From contig NZ_FZLO01000007.1 of the NCBI RefSeq assembly GCF_900197595.1, positions 1 to 64,000 of the forward strand: a stretch of DNA of 64,000 nt. The letters are read 5' to 3'. How positions within the stretch are numbered: position 1 is the stretch's first letter; each line of letters opens with the position of its first letter. The notes below the pieces were generated by a model that did no database searches, was not told where the DNA came from, and saw only the letters and a list, made by a program, of their open reading frames with translations. Below, piece after piece: positions 36,129 to 44,692 of the stretch. The position numbers were made by a program, and so were the translations under genes. Source of the DNA: Scatolibacter rhodanostii. Its GTDB lineage: Bacteria; Bacillota; Clostridia; Oscillospirales; Acutalibacteraceae.

Positions 36129-36322
36129 GAAACCTCCTGAAAAGCAAAAATTATAACAGCTGTTTTCTTGTATTTAACAATAATAGTGAAGACAATATTT
36201 TCTTTAGTATAACACACATAAAAAGAAAGAACCAATTCAACAGTTATATTCTGTCTTTAAATATTTTCATAAGTTTTGCATAAATTAAACAAGAAATTTA
36301 CAGCAGACAAAAACGAGAAAGA

Positions 36323-36350
36323 TTGACTTGTCGGTCATTTCTAGTATAAT
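36323..36350 (+). promoter_or_regulatory. Promoter of mgtE with a ~190-nt leader
   Basis: TTGACT (36323-36328), a 16-bp spacer and TATAAT (36345-36350). Transcription would start near 36357, leaving about 190 nt of untranslated leader. I looked for the conserved M-box (Mg riboswitch) segments and did not find them. The rest of the 36129-36538 gap shows no gene. Confidence 0.6.
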
Positions 36351-36550
36351 ATTAGGTATAAATTAAAAAATTAAATTGCTGTTTGTGTGATAATTTTAAG
36401 TATAGTAAAACAAGATAGAGAATGGGGACAGGCTATAGAAAGAAGGCTTTTAGTTAGCGAATCCATTTTTGGATAAATGCTAAATTCATAAGCATGATTA
36501 TTATATGAGAATCAGTGCAATAGCAATGAAATGACAAGGTGAAGGAGGGG

Positions 36551-37906
36551 ATGAATTTGCTGGATGAAAACATGATTGAATCTTGGCAGATTTTATTGGA
36601 AAAACAGGAGTACCACGCACTTAGGCAGGCTTTAGACGGATTGAACCCTGTTGACCTTGCTCATTTTATCAGTCAGCTTTCAGCGGAACAAGCGACCCTC
36701 ACGTTTCGTACATTGCCGAAAGACCAAGAGGTGGATGTATTTGCAGAACTTGACGCCGATACACAGCAAGCCATTATATCAGCGGTTTCTGACCGTGAAA
36801 TTGCCGACATTATAGAAGATTTGGCAGTGGACGATGCGGTTGACATGTTGGAGGAATTTCCAGCTCACTTAGTCAAACGTGTGCTGCAAAACTCGTCTAA
36901 ACAAACTCGGAGTTTGATTAACCAGTTTTTTCGCTATCCTGAAAATTCAGCCGGTAGCATAATGACGGCTGAATATACTGATTTAAAAAAGGGCATGTCA
37001 GTAGAAGATGCGATTAAGCGCATTCGCCGAACAGGCGAAGATCGTGAAACGATTTATACATGTTATGTGATTGATTCTACCCGCGTTTTAGAAGGCGTTG
37101 TAACCGTAAAAGACCTTCTTCTTGCCTATGATGGACAGCTGATAGATGACATTATGGAAACTGAAGTTATCTCTGTTATTACAACAGAAGACCAAGAAGT
37201 CGCTGCCAACATGCTAATGAAATATGACCTGATGTCTTTGCCGGTAGTGGATGCCGAAAACCGTTTGGTCGGTATTGTCACCGTGGATGATGCGGTTGAC
37301 GTTTTGCAAGAAGAGACGACAGAAGATATTGAAAGAATGGCGGGTATCGCACCCAGTGAAAAGCCTTATTCCAAAAGCAGTGTCCTTTCTATTGCCCGCA
37401 ATCGTCTTCCTTGGTTATTGGTGCTCATGGTGAGCGGTATGGTGACAGGCAGTATTTTAGGGCACTATGAAAAAGCCTTCGATGCGATTCCGCTGCTAGT
37501 CACATTTATTCCTATGCTGACCTCTACAGGCGGTAATGCTGGCAGTCAGGCGAGCACTATGGTGATTCGCAGTATGGCTCTTGGCGACCTAACTTTTCGT
37601 AATTTTTGGTCAGTGATTTGGAAAGAACTCAGAGTGGCTTTGATTGTGGCCGTTCCGCTGGCGGCCGTGAATTTTGCGCGTATGCTTATTTTTTATCCCG
37701 GAAACACACTGGTTTCATTGACTGTTTCACTTGCTATGATTGCTACGGTTATTCTTTCCAAAATTATGGGAGGTGTTTTGCCCATGGTTGCCAATGTAGT
37801 GCATATTGACCCTGCCTTGATGGCAGCACCACTGATTACAACGATTGTTGATGCAAGCACCTTGGTTGTCTATTTTACGATTGCCGGTCTATTGCTTGGA
37901 ATCTAA
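36551..37906 (+). CDS. mgtE: Magnesium transporter MgtE
   Basis: 451 aa from this start. The MgtE N-domain (about 20-125) is followed by two CBS domains (~130-250, including TAEYTDLKKGMSVEDAI and LPVVDAENRLVGIVTVDDAVDVL) and five C-terminal helices with the pore segment MLTSTGGNAGSQASTMVIRSMALGDL. It is a homodimeric Mg2+ channel gated by Mg2+ binding to the cytoplasmic domains. AAGGAGG is only 2 bp from the ATG at 36551 but 8 bp from TTG 36557, so the TTG may be the real start. Confidence 0.93.
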   Translation: MNLLDENMIESWQILLEKQEYHALRQALDGLNPVDLAHFISQLSAEQATLTFRTLPKDQEVDVFAELDADTQQAIISAVSDREIADIIEDLAVDDAVDMLEEFPAHLVKRVLQNSSKQTRSLINQFFRYPENSAGSIMTAEYTDLKKGMSVEDAIKRIRRTGEDRETIYTCYVIDSTRVLEGVVTVKDLLLAYDGQLIDDIMETEVISVITTEDQEVAANMLMKYDLMSLPVVDAENRLVGIVTVDDAVDVLQEETTEDIERMAGIAPSEKPYSKSSVLSIARNRLPWLLVLMVSGMVTGSILGHYEKAFDAIPLLVTFIPMLTSTGGNAGSQASTMVIRSMALGDLTFRNFWSVIWKELRVALIVAVPLAAVNFARMLIFYPGNTLVSLTVSLAMIATVILSKIMGGVLPMVANVVHIDPALMAAPLITTIVDASTLVVYFTIAGLLLGI

Positions 37907-37920
37907 AATGTAAAATTTGG

Positions 37921-37957
37921 ATATTCTCTTTGCTGTTGAGGCAAGGAGAATATTTAC
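37921..37957 (+). terminator. Terminator after mgtE
   Basis: The stem ATATTCTCTTTG / CAAGGAGAATAT (one G-U) with a 9-nt loop is followed by a short T-rich stretch. Confidence 0.65.
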
Positions 37958-38251
37958 TTTTGCTTTAAAGAGTGTTAAAAGATTTCAATTTAACAATTTT
38001 GCAATATCTTCGCATTATAATGGTGTAAAATATAGTAGAATAAAGAAAGAATAAATCGAGTAAAAATAGGTAAAAAAAGTAATTTATTAGATAAAAAGGC
38101 AATATAATATTAAATTTAATGGGTCTGAATAAAATTTAGAACTGAAAATTCTACAATATTTTTAGAATAGAACAGCTTTTGCTTGCAAATCCTATCAAGG
38201 AAAATCAAATCGACAAGGTAAATTGTATTTCGCAAAAGAAAGAGGTTTGTT
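37958..38251. other. AT-rich intergenic region before the L,D-transpeptidase gene
   Basis: About 295 bp with no gene recognised. A TATAAT at about 38014-38019 could be a -10 element, but no well-spaced -35 is evident. AGAGG lies just before the GTG start at 38252. Confidence 0.5.
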
Positions 38252-39202
38252 GTGCCAAAACGAAAGAAAAGAAAAGGTTATGAAATGAAAGCCTATGCGC
38301 TGGTTTCTGCCTGCGTGCTGGTTGTTTTTGTGTATGCCATTCATACGGTCTATCAATTTAAACAAGAACAAACGCAGACAAGCCAAAAATCAGTGCCGAA
38401 TACAGAACAAGATCAAGCAGCACTCACGGTAGAAACAGAAGACGGAGATTTAAATAAAGCAGAAGATTCTACCGATAATCAACCAGTGCAAAATCCAGAA
38501 AATAAAACAGAAGATCTTGTCAAAGAGCTGCCAAATGTAAATGAAACTGTGGTATATCAAGGGAAGAGCACCACAGATTTAAATATTCGCATTGAGAGCG
38601 GAACAGATTCAGACATTGTTTTTGTAGCGGCCAAAGGAACTGTTTTGAACATTGTAGAAGATTTGGGTAATAGCTGGGTACGCATCAAAGCCTTGGATGG
38701 ACGAACAGGGTGGTGTAATAAAGAATATTTGGATATCAGTTCAGAACCTGTCACAGAACTGGCCAATTCACTGCAAGAATATCCATCTTTTCCGACAGTT
38801 TCTCAAATTTCGTGGGAAGAAGCTTCGTGGCCGATTTCTATTTATGTTTCTTTGGAGGAACAAACAGTTTCAGTAGTCGACGCACAGAATTTGGTTGTGC
38901 ATTCCTTCCCTTGCTCGACAGGAACAGAAGGGTATGAAACGCCGATGGGCACTTATTCAGTGGCTGGCAGAGGGTATTCTTTCTTCAATGAAGGACTTCA
39001 GGAAGGCGCTTATTACTGGACTCAATTCTATGGTGATTATCTATTTCATAGTATTCCATTTGATGTCAATCGAGAGCTTCAAGAGGGCGAGATTGATAAA
39101 CTGGGGCAACCTGCTTCGCATGGATGTATCCGCCTTTCCATGGACAATGCGAAATGGATTTATGAAAATATAGAAAGTGATACGCAGGTTATCATTTATT
39201 GA
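38252..39202 (+). CDS. L,D-transpeptidase (YkuD) with SH3-like domain, membrane-anchored
   Basis: 316 aa. A basic N-terminus and one helix (about 14-31) anchor it outside the cell, followed by an acidic low-complexity linker to residue 90. An SH3b domain (about 100-155, TTDLNIRIESGTDSDIVF...GRTGWCNKEYLDI) precedes a YkuD domain (about 190-316) with HSIPF and the catalytic SHGCIRLS motif. It cross-links or modifies peptidoglycan through L,D-bonds. It starts at GTG 38252 after AGAGG; an ATG at 38285 is also possible and would keep the helix. Confidence 0.9.
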   Translation: MPKRKKRKGYEMKAYALVSACVLVVFVYAIHTVYQFKQEQTQTSQKSVPNTEQDQAALTVETEDGDLNKAEDSTDNQPVQNPENKTEDLVKELPNVNETVVYQGKSTTDLNIRIESGTDSDIVFVAAKGTVLNIVEDLGNSWVRIKALDGRTGWCNKEYLDISSEPVTELANSLQEYPSFPTVSQISWEEASWPISIYVSLEEQTVSVVDAQNLVVHSFPCSTGTEGYETPMGTYSVAGRGYSFFNEGLQEGAYYWTQFYGDYLFHSIPFDVNRELQEGEIDKLGQPASHGCIRLSMDNAKWIYENIESDTQVIIY

Positions 39203-39396
39203 CACAAGGGTAAGAAGTTTTATAATTACAGATAAAAATAACTGTTAACAGCACTGATAAAAAGCGCTTTTAAACGATAGTAAATGGGGCTGTTTATTAT
39301 ATCTTCACAGAATAATAACAGCACATAAAGAACAAAAACCGCGAATAAAAACTGCGTTGATTTACTTAGTTGTCGATTTATCGCAAATCTTTTTTG

Positions 39397-39425
39397 TTGA
39401 CAAAGTTTTTTTCATCGCATATAAT
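39397..39425 (+). promoter_or_regulatory. Sigma-A promoter of the T-box/aspS-gatCAB operon
   Basis: TTGACA (39397-39402) and TATAAT (39420-39425) with a 17-bp spacer: a perfect consensus. The expected start near 39432 gives a ~230-nt leader, typical for T-box RNAs. Confidence 0.88.
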
Positions 39426-39431
39426 CTAGGG

Positions 39432-39665
39432 GAAGACTCCAGCTTTTTAGGAAATTTCAAAAGGGAATTCGCGTCACCGATTGAAAGCGCGATGTGGAAG
39501 AGTAGTAAGCAGGGGAACACTTCTTTGATGTTTGTATTGTATAACCGGAAATTGAATATGAAAGTGGATAGGGCAAAGGCGCCCTTTCAAAGCGGGTGGC
39601 ACCGCGGGCTATGTTGACGAAGCTCGTCCCGGAAATTATTGGTAAGATAATTTCCGGGACTTTTT
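39432..39665 (+). promoter_or_regulatory. T-box riboswitch upstream of aspS-gatCAB
   Basis: The T-box core GGGTGGCACCGCGG lies at 39594-39607 and is followed by a terminator (39626-39665). The leader 5' of it is long enough for stem I and stems II/III. Uncharged tRNA should bind and favour the antiterminator, raising expression when Asn-tRNA (or Asp-tRNA) is short. I could not place the specifier codon with confidence: AAC occurs at 39516-39518 and GAC at 39435-39437. Confidence 0.9.
39626..39665 (+). terminator. T-box-controlled terminator
   Basis: The perfect 14-bp stem GTCCCGGAAATTAT / ATAATTTCCGGGAC with loop TGGTAAG is followed by five Ts. It is the terminator half of the T-box switch, before aspS. 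Confidence 0.9.
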
Positions 39666-39685
39666 ATATTTTAGGAGGAAGAGCT

Positions 39686-41413
39686 ATGTTAAGAACCCAT
39701 GTGTGCAATGAATTGAGAACCAAAGATATTGGTCAAAAAGCAACCCTTTCCGGGTGGGTAGACACAATCCGTGATCACGGCGGCATTCAATTTATGGATT
39801 TGAGAGATCACAGTGGAATCACGCAGGTGGTTTTCCACGATGACAGTATGTTAGAGGGCGTCACAAAAGAATCAGTTATCACTGTGTCTGGGGTCGTTTC
39901 GGCCAGAGATGAAGACACAGTCAATGAAAAACTAGATACGGGTCTTGTTGAGTTAGTAGTTGACAAAATCGAGATTTTAGGGGAATGTAGCAATCGGCTG
40001 CCCTTTGAGATTAGAGACTCACAGGCAACTCGTGAAGATGTCAGATTGAAATATCGCTATTTAGATTTAAGAAATCCAGCCATACATGAAAATATTGTTT
40101 TGCGCGCTAAAATCATTAGCTTTTTGAGAAAGCAAATGGAAGAACTCGGATTTTTGGAGATTCAAACCCCGATTCTTGCCGCTTCTTCGCCTGAGGGTGC
40201 CAGAGACTATCTTGTCCCCAGCCGCAAGCATAAGGGTAAATTCTATGCTTTGCCACAAGCACCCCAGCAGTTTAAGCAAATGCTGATGGTTTCAGGTTTT
40301 GATAAGTATTTTCAGATTGCGCCTTGTTTTCGAGATGAAGACGCCAGACAAGACCGTTCTCCGGGTGAGTTTTATCAGCTTGACTTTGAAATGGCTTTTG
40401 CCGAACAAGACGATGTTTTGCAGGTAGCCGAGAAAGTTTTGTATGATACATTTTCTCATTTCACAGAGAAAAAGATTTCTGCCGCGCCGTTCAAAAGAAT
40501 TCCTTATGCGGAATCAATGCTGAAATATGGAACAGACAAACCAGATTTACGAAATCCTCTGGAAATTTGTGATTTAACAGAATTCTTCTCTCATGTTGAA
40601 TTTCCTCTGTTTAAAAACAAACCGGTTCGGGGAATTGTAGCAGATTGTGCAGGACGTTCCAGAACCTTTTTTGAGAATTCTCTCAAGTTTGCGACTTCAA
40701 TCGGCATGAAAGGGTTGGGGTATCTTACTCTGACAGATGGCACATTTAAAGGACCGATTGAGAAATTCTTGTCACCCGAACAAAAACAAGAGTTGATTGA
40801 TAGTCTTGCGATGAAGGATGGTGACACCCTTTTCTTCATTTGCGATTCTATTGATGTGGTCAATCGTTATGCCGGACAAATTCGTACATGGCTCGGCGAA
40901 AATCTGGACATCATAGATACAGAAGCTTTTGAGTTCTGCTTTATTGTTGATTTTCCTATGTATGAGCGTGATGAAAACACAAACCAAATTATCTTTACGC
41001 ACAATCCATTTTCTATGCCGCAAGGTGGCTTAGAAGCGTTAGAGACAAAAAATCCGCTCCAGATTTTGGCCTATCAATATGACGTAGTCTGTAATGGTGT
41101 AGAGTTATCTTCTGGTGCGGTTAGAAATCATAGCCCGGAAATTATGAAAAAGGCATTTGCAATTGCCGGATATGACGAGCAGGAGCTTGAAAAGCGTTTT
41201 GGCGCTTTATACACGGCTTTTCAATATGGCGCACCGCCTCATGCCGGCATGGCACCAGGTGTTGACCGTATGGTGATGTTACTTGCCGAAGAAGAAACCA
41301 TTCGCGACGTGATCGCTTTTCCGCTTAACGGCAATGCGCAAGATTTGCTCATGGGCGCACCTGGTGAGGTCAGCGAATTGCAGTTGAGAGAAGCCAACAT
41401 AAAAATTAGATAA
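39686..41413 (+). CDS. aspS: Aspartyl-tRNA synthetase, probably non-discriminating (Asp/Asn)
   Basis: 575 aa, bacterial type. It contains an N-terminal OB anticodon domain, class II motifs (FRDEDARQDRSPGEFYQLDFEMAF for motif 2, GMAPGVDRMVMLL for motif 3) and an inserted GAD domain. The anticodon-domain loop reads RDHGG. A His here is found in characterised enzymes that also charge tRNA-Asn, whereas the E. coli Asp-only enzyme has RDLG. With gatCAB directly downstream, this enzyme probably makes Asp-tRNA-Asn for amidation. AGGAGG precedes the ATG at 39686; the in-frame upstream start at 39596 lies inside the T-box and is rejected. Confidence 0.95.
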   Translation: MLRTHVCNELRTKDIGQKATLSGWVDTIRDHGGIQFMDLRDHSGITQVVFHDDSMLEGVTKESVITVSGVVSARDEDTVNEKLDTGLVELVVDKIEILGECSNRLPFEIRDSQATREDVRLKYRYLDLRNPAIHENIVLRAKIISFLRKQMEELGFLEIQTPILAASSPEGARDYLVPSRKHKGKFYALPQAPQQFKQMLMVSGFDKYFQIAPCFRDEDARQDRSPGEFYQLDFEMAFAEQDDVLQVAEKVLYDTFSHFTEKKISAAPFKRIPYAESMLKYGTDKPDLRNPLEICDLTEFFSHVEFPLFKNKPVRGIVADCAGRSRTFFENSLKFATSIGMKGLGYLTLTDGTFKGPIEKFLSPEQKQELIDSLAMKDGDTLFFICDSIDVVNRYAGQIRTWLGENLDIIDTEAFEFCFIVDFPMYERDENTNQIIFTHNPFSMPQGGLEALETKNPLQILAYQYDVVCNGVELSSGAVRNHSPEIMKKAFAIAGYDEQELEKRFGALYTAFQYGAPPHAGMAPGVDRMVMLLAEEETIRDVIAFPLNGNAQDLLMGAPGEVSELQLREANIKIR

Positions 41414-41474
41414 GGAAAAGTTTTACAGATAACTAAAACTATATCATTCAGCACGGGAAAGGCGGGACACAGCC

Positions 41475-41762
41475 ATGATTACACAAACAGAACTGGAGAA
41501 AATTGCCGCACTTGCCAAGCTTTCTCTAGATAAAGAAGATACACAGGCGCTGCTAAACGATGTCAGCAGTATTTTAGATTTTGCTAATGCTATTGCAGAG
41601 GTAGAGGTTGGAGAGCTGAATTTAACAGAGGAAAAAACAAAAGAATTGAGAGAAGATATTATTTATCCTTCGACATCGGTAGAAGACATTCTGTCTAATG
41701 CTGCAGAGCAACGTGACGGATATTTTGTTGCCCGAAAGCTAGGAGGGCTGACAGATGAATAA
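41475..41762 (+). CDS. gatC: Asp-tRNA(Asn)/Glu-tRNA(Gln) amidotransferase subunit C
   Basis: 95 aa, the usual length. TELEKIAALAKLSLDKED and the VSSILDFANAI helix are typical of GatC, which holds GatA and GatB together. It overlaps gatA by 8 bp, which indicates translational coupling. GGCGGG lies upstream of the ATG. Confidence 0.95.
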   Translation: MITQTELEKIAALAKLSLDKEDTQALLNDVSSILDFANAIAEVEVGELNLTEEKTKELREDIIYPSTSVEDILSNAAEQRDGYFVARKLGGLTDE

Positions 41763-43206
41763 AATAAAAGATATCAAACATCTTTTAGAAGCAAGAGAGG
41801 CTTCTTGTGTTGAAGTCACAAAGCAATTTTTGTCGGCTTCTCAACAAGAAAATGCTGAACTAAATGCCTATATTTCTCTTACCGAAGAAACGGCACTCAA
41901 AACGGCAGCAGCAGTAGATAAAAAACAGCAAAGTGGAGAAAAATTGTTGCCGCTTGAGGGAATCCCTTTTGTGTTAAAAGACAATATTGCCACGGCGGGA
42001 CTCAAAACCACCTGTGCTTCTCGTATGCTCGAAAATCATGTGCCGATTTATGATGCAGCGGTGTGGGAGAGCTTGCAAAAGCAAAATGCCGTGTTAATTG
42101 GCAAAGGAAATATGGACGAATTTGCCATGGGTTCGACCTGCGAGACTTCTTATTTTGGCGGTGCTAAAAATCCGCAGAACACTGACTATGTCGCAGGAGG
42201 CAGCTCAGGCGGTGTGGCGGCGGCTGTGGCAGGCGGACTTTCCATTTTTGGAATCGGTTCTGACACAGGCGGCAGTATTCGCCAGCCGGCTTCTTTCTGT
42301 GGTATTGTCGGCTTAAAGCCTACCTATGGAGCCGTTTCCAGACGAGGTCTGATTGCGTATGCCTCTTCCTTTGACCAAATTGGCCCGTTGACCACTTGCG
42401 TAGAAGATGCCGCCCTTGTCTTTGATGCCATTCGGGGAGAAGACCCTCTCGATATGACAAGCCGAGATTCTTCTGCTGTATCAGATCAATTGACAGGTGA
42501 TATAAAAGGTTTGAGAATTGGCATAGCCAAAGAGTATTTTGAGAATCTGCCGAAAGACCTCGCAGACTCTTTACAGCAAGCCATTGCTTTATATCAATCC
42601 TTGGGCGCAGAAATTGTGCCGATTGAATTCCCTATGCTGAAATATAGTCTGCCGACTTATTATATACTGGCCTGCGCCGAGGCTTCTTCTAACCTTGGTC
42701 GCTATGATGGCATACGCTATGGCTACCACGCTGAAAAGTTTTCAGATTTAGAAGATTTTGTCTGCCGTACCAGAAGTGAAGGCTTTGGTGAAGAAGTACG
42801 CCGCCGTATTCTTCTGGGCACGTATGTGTTAAGCGCGGGTTACTTTGATGCTTATTATCACAAAGCACAATTGGTCAGAAACAGCATTAAAAACCAATTT
42901 AAAACCATTTTTGAGTCGTGTGATTGCCTGCTAACCCCAACTGTACCGCTTACAGCGATGAAAAGCGGAGCGAATCTTGATCCCGTTAAGACCTATCAAA
43001 CGGATATTTGCACAGTCACCGTGAATATTGCCGGACTACCGGCCGTGTCCATTCCTTGCGGATTTGACAGCAAAGGGTTACCAATTGGTATGCAGTTAAT
43101 TGGCAATCAATTTAGCGAGGCTTTGATATTGAATACAGCCTTGGCTTTTGAAAGAGAAACGGCCGAGCAATATATCAAAACACCGGATAGGGGGGTGAAG
43201 CTATGA
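41755..43206 (+). CDS. gatA: Asp-tRNA(Asn)/Glu-tRNA(Gln) amidotransferase subunit A
   Basis: 483 aa, amidase-signature family. The catalytic Lys is in VLKDNIA, the cis-Ser in GGSSGGVAAA and the nucleophile Ser in SDTGGSIRQPASFCG. It releases ammonia from glutamine and passes it to GatB. It ends in an ATGA overlap with gatB. Confidence 0.96.
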   Translation: MNKIKDIKHLLEAREASCVEVTKQFLSASQQENAELNAYISLTEETALKTAAAVDKKQQSGEKLLPLEGIPFVLKDNIATAGLKTTCASRMLENHVPIYDAAVWESLQKQNAVLIGKGNMDEFAMGSTCETSYFGGAKNPQNTDYVAGGSSGGVAAAVAGGLSIFGIGSDTGGSIRQPASFCGIVGLKPTYGAVSRRGLIAYASSFDQIGPLTTCVEDAALVFDAIRGEDPLDMTSRDSSAVSDQLTGDIKGLRIGIAKEYFENLPKDLADSLQQAIALYQSLGAEIVPIEFPMLKYSLPTYYILACAEASSNLGRYDGIRYGYHAEKFSDLEDFVCRTRSEGFGEEVRRRILLGTYVLSAGYFDAYYHKAQLVRNSIKNQFKTIFESCDCLLTPTVPLTAMKSGANLDPVKTYQTDICTVTVNIAGLPAVSIPCGFDSKGLPIGMQLIGNQFSEALILNTALAFERETAEQYIKTPDRGVKL

Positions 43207-44618
43207 GTTGGGAAATGGTCATCGGTCTTGAAACTCATGTTGAGCTCTCGACCAAAACGAAAATATTCTGTTCTTGTACCACAAAGTTTGGCGGAGAACC
43301 CAATACGCATTGTTGCCCTGTCTGCACAGGTCAGCCGGGTAGTTTACCGGTTTTGAACCAAACTGTGGTGGAATATGCCGCTAAAGCCGGTTTAGCACTC
43401 AACTGCGAAATCAGCCTGAAATCCATTATGGCGAGAAAGCACTATGTCTATCCCGACTTATCAAAAGCCTATCAAATCTCGCAGTTTGAAAAACCGCTGT
43501 GCGAAGGTGGTTATGTAGAACTCTCAAACGGTAAGCGTATTAACCTCACTCGCATTCATATTGAAGAAGATGCAGGTAAGCTGGTTCACCAGGGCAATAC
43601 GGTTATGATAGATTATAACCGTGGCGGTGTGCCGCTAATTGAAATTGTAAGCGAGCCAGATATTCGCAGTGCCGAAGAAGCAACCGAATATCTTGAGAAA
43701 TTGCAGATAATCATGCGCGCAGTGAGGGTATCAGACTGCCGTATGCAGGAAGGCTCTATGCGCTGTGATGTCAATATTTCTTTGCGCCAAAAAGGGGAAA
43801 CCCAGTTTGGTACTCGTTCAGAGATTAAGAACCTGAATTCCTTCACGTCTGTTGCCGCTGCCATTGCCTATGAGTTTGAGAGGCAGGCAGAACTTTTAGA
43901 GTCCGGTGGCAGAGTTGTGCAGGAAACCCGCAATTTTGATGCGGACACCGGTATGACCAGCAGTATGCGCAGTAAAGAAAATGCAGACGACTACCGCTAT
44001 TTCACAGACCCTGATATTGTGCCGGTAGTCATTTCGCAAGAGCGGTTCGAAACACTCAAAAATAGTTTACCTGAAATGCCGGATAAGAAATGTAAACGCT
44101 ATGTTGAAGAATTGGGTATTGCAGAAGCAGATGCTAAATTGCTGACTAAATATCATAAGGTCTCTGCCTATTTTGAAGAAGCTTCAAAAGATTGTGAAAA
44201 TCCTAAAACCATAGCGACTTTTATGATTACCCAAATGTTCAGTTTGATTACGACGGAATCGGAGCGTGAAAATTGGTCGCCAACGGTGACAGCAGCACAG
44301 ATGAACGAGTTGATGAAACTGCTTGAAAGCGGTAAAATCAACCGCAATTTAACCAAGCGCGTGTTTACGCAAATGTTGGAATCAGGAAAACCAGCAGGTG
44401 ATTTTCTTTCTGAAAAGGACTTGGCCGGTTTCGATGATTCTGAACTGGAAGCACTTTGCCGTGCAGCAGTAGCCGAGAACCCTAAATCGGTGTCAGACTA
44501 TCAATCGGGCAAAGAAAAAGCAATTAAAGCGCTTGTGGGTGCTGTTATGCGCCAATCAAAAGGTCGTGCTAATGCACTAGAAGCAGAAGAAAAGCTGAAA
44601 GCCATAATCGCAGAATAA
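43203..44618 (+). CDS. gatB: Asp-tRNA(Asn)/Glu-tRNA(Gln) amidotransferase subunit B
   Basis: 471 aa. GLETHVELSTKTKIFCSC near the N-terminus supplies zinc-site residues, and the central DYNRGGVPLIEIVSEPD and the C-terminal YqeY-like tail (GKEKAIKALVGAVMRQSKGRANA) are typical. GatB activates the misacylated tRNA side chain with ATP and amidates it. The operon aspS-gatCAB is the complete indirect route to Asn-tRNA-Asn, and may serve Gln-tRNA-Gln too. Confidence 0.96.
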   Translation: MSWEMVIGLETHVELSTKTKIFCSCTTKFGGEPNTHCCPVCTGQPGSLPVLNQTVVEYAAKAGLALNCEISLKSIMARKHYVYPDLSKAYQISQFEKPLCEGGYVELSNGKRINLTRIHIEEDAGKLVHQGNTVMIDYNRGGVPLIEIVSEPDIRSAEEATEYLEKLQIIMRAVRVSDCRMQEGSMRCDVNISLRQKGETQFGTRSEIKNLNSFTSVAAAIAYEFERQAELLESGGRVVQETRNFDADTGMTSSMRSKENADDYRYFTDPDIVPVVISQERFETLKNSLPEMPDKKCKRYVEELGIAEADAKLLTKYHKVSAYFEEASKDCENPKTIATFMITQMFSLITTESERENWSPTVTAAQMNELMKLLESGKINRNLTKRVFTQMLESGKPAGDFLSEKDLAGFDDSELEALCRAAVAENPKSVSDYQSGKEKAIKALVGAVMRQSKGRANALEAEEKLKAIIAE

Positions 44619-44634
44619 GTTTAAAAGGGTAGAA

Positions 44635-44679
44635 AAACCCGATTATCAGTTCACTTGAGAGCTGATAATCGGGTTTCTT
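44635..44679. terminator. Bidirectional terminator between gatB and aspA
   Basis: The 15-bp stem AAACCCGATTATCAG / CTGATAATCGGGTTT has a 12-nt loop, flanked by A-rich and T-rich ends. It serves the convergent genes. Confidence 0.8.
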
Positions 44680-44692
44680 GTAGTTTAAAAAC

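Noticed and set aside
39289-39322. Imperfect hairpin between the L,D-transpeptidase gene and the T-box promoter
   Set aside because: The arms contain a bulge and no T run follows. Its function is unclear and chance is possible in AT-rich DNA.
39596-39685. In-frame extension of aspS
   Set aside because: It lies within the T-box core and its terminator. The real start at 39686 has AGGAGG and the usual N-terminus.
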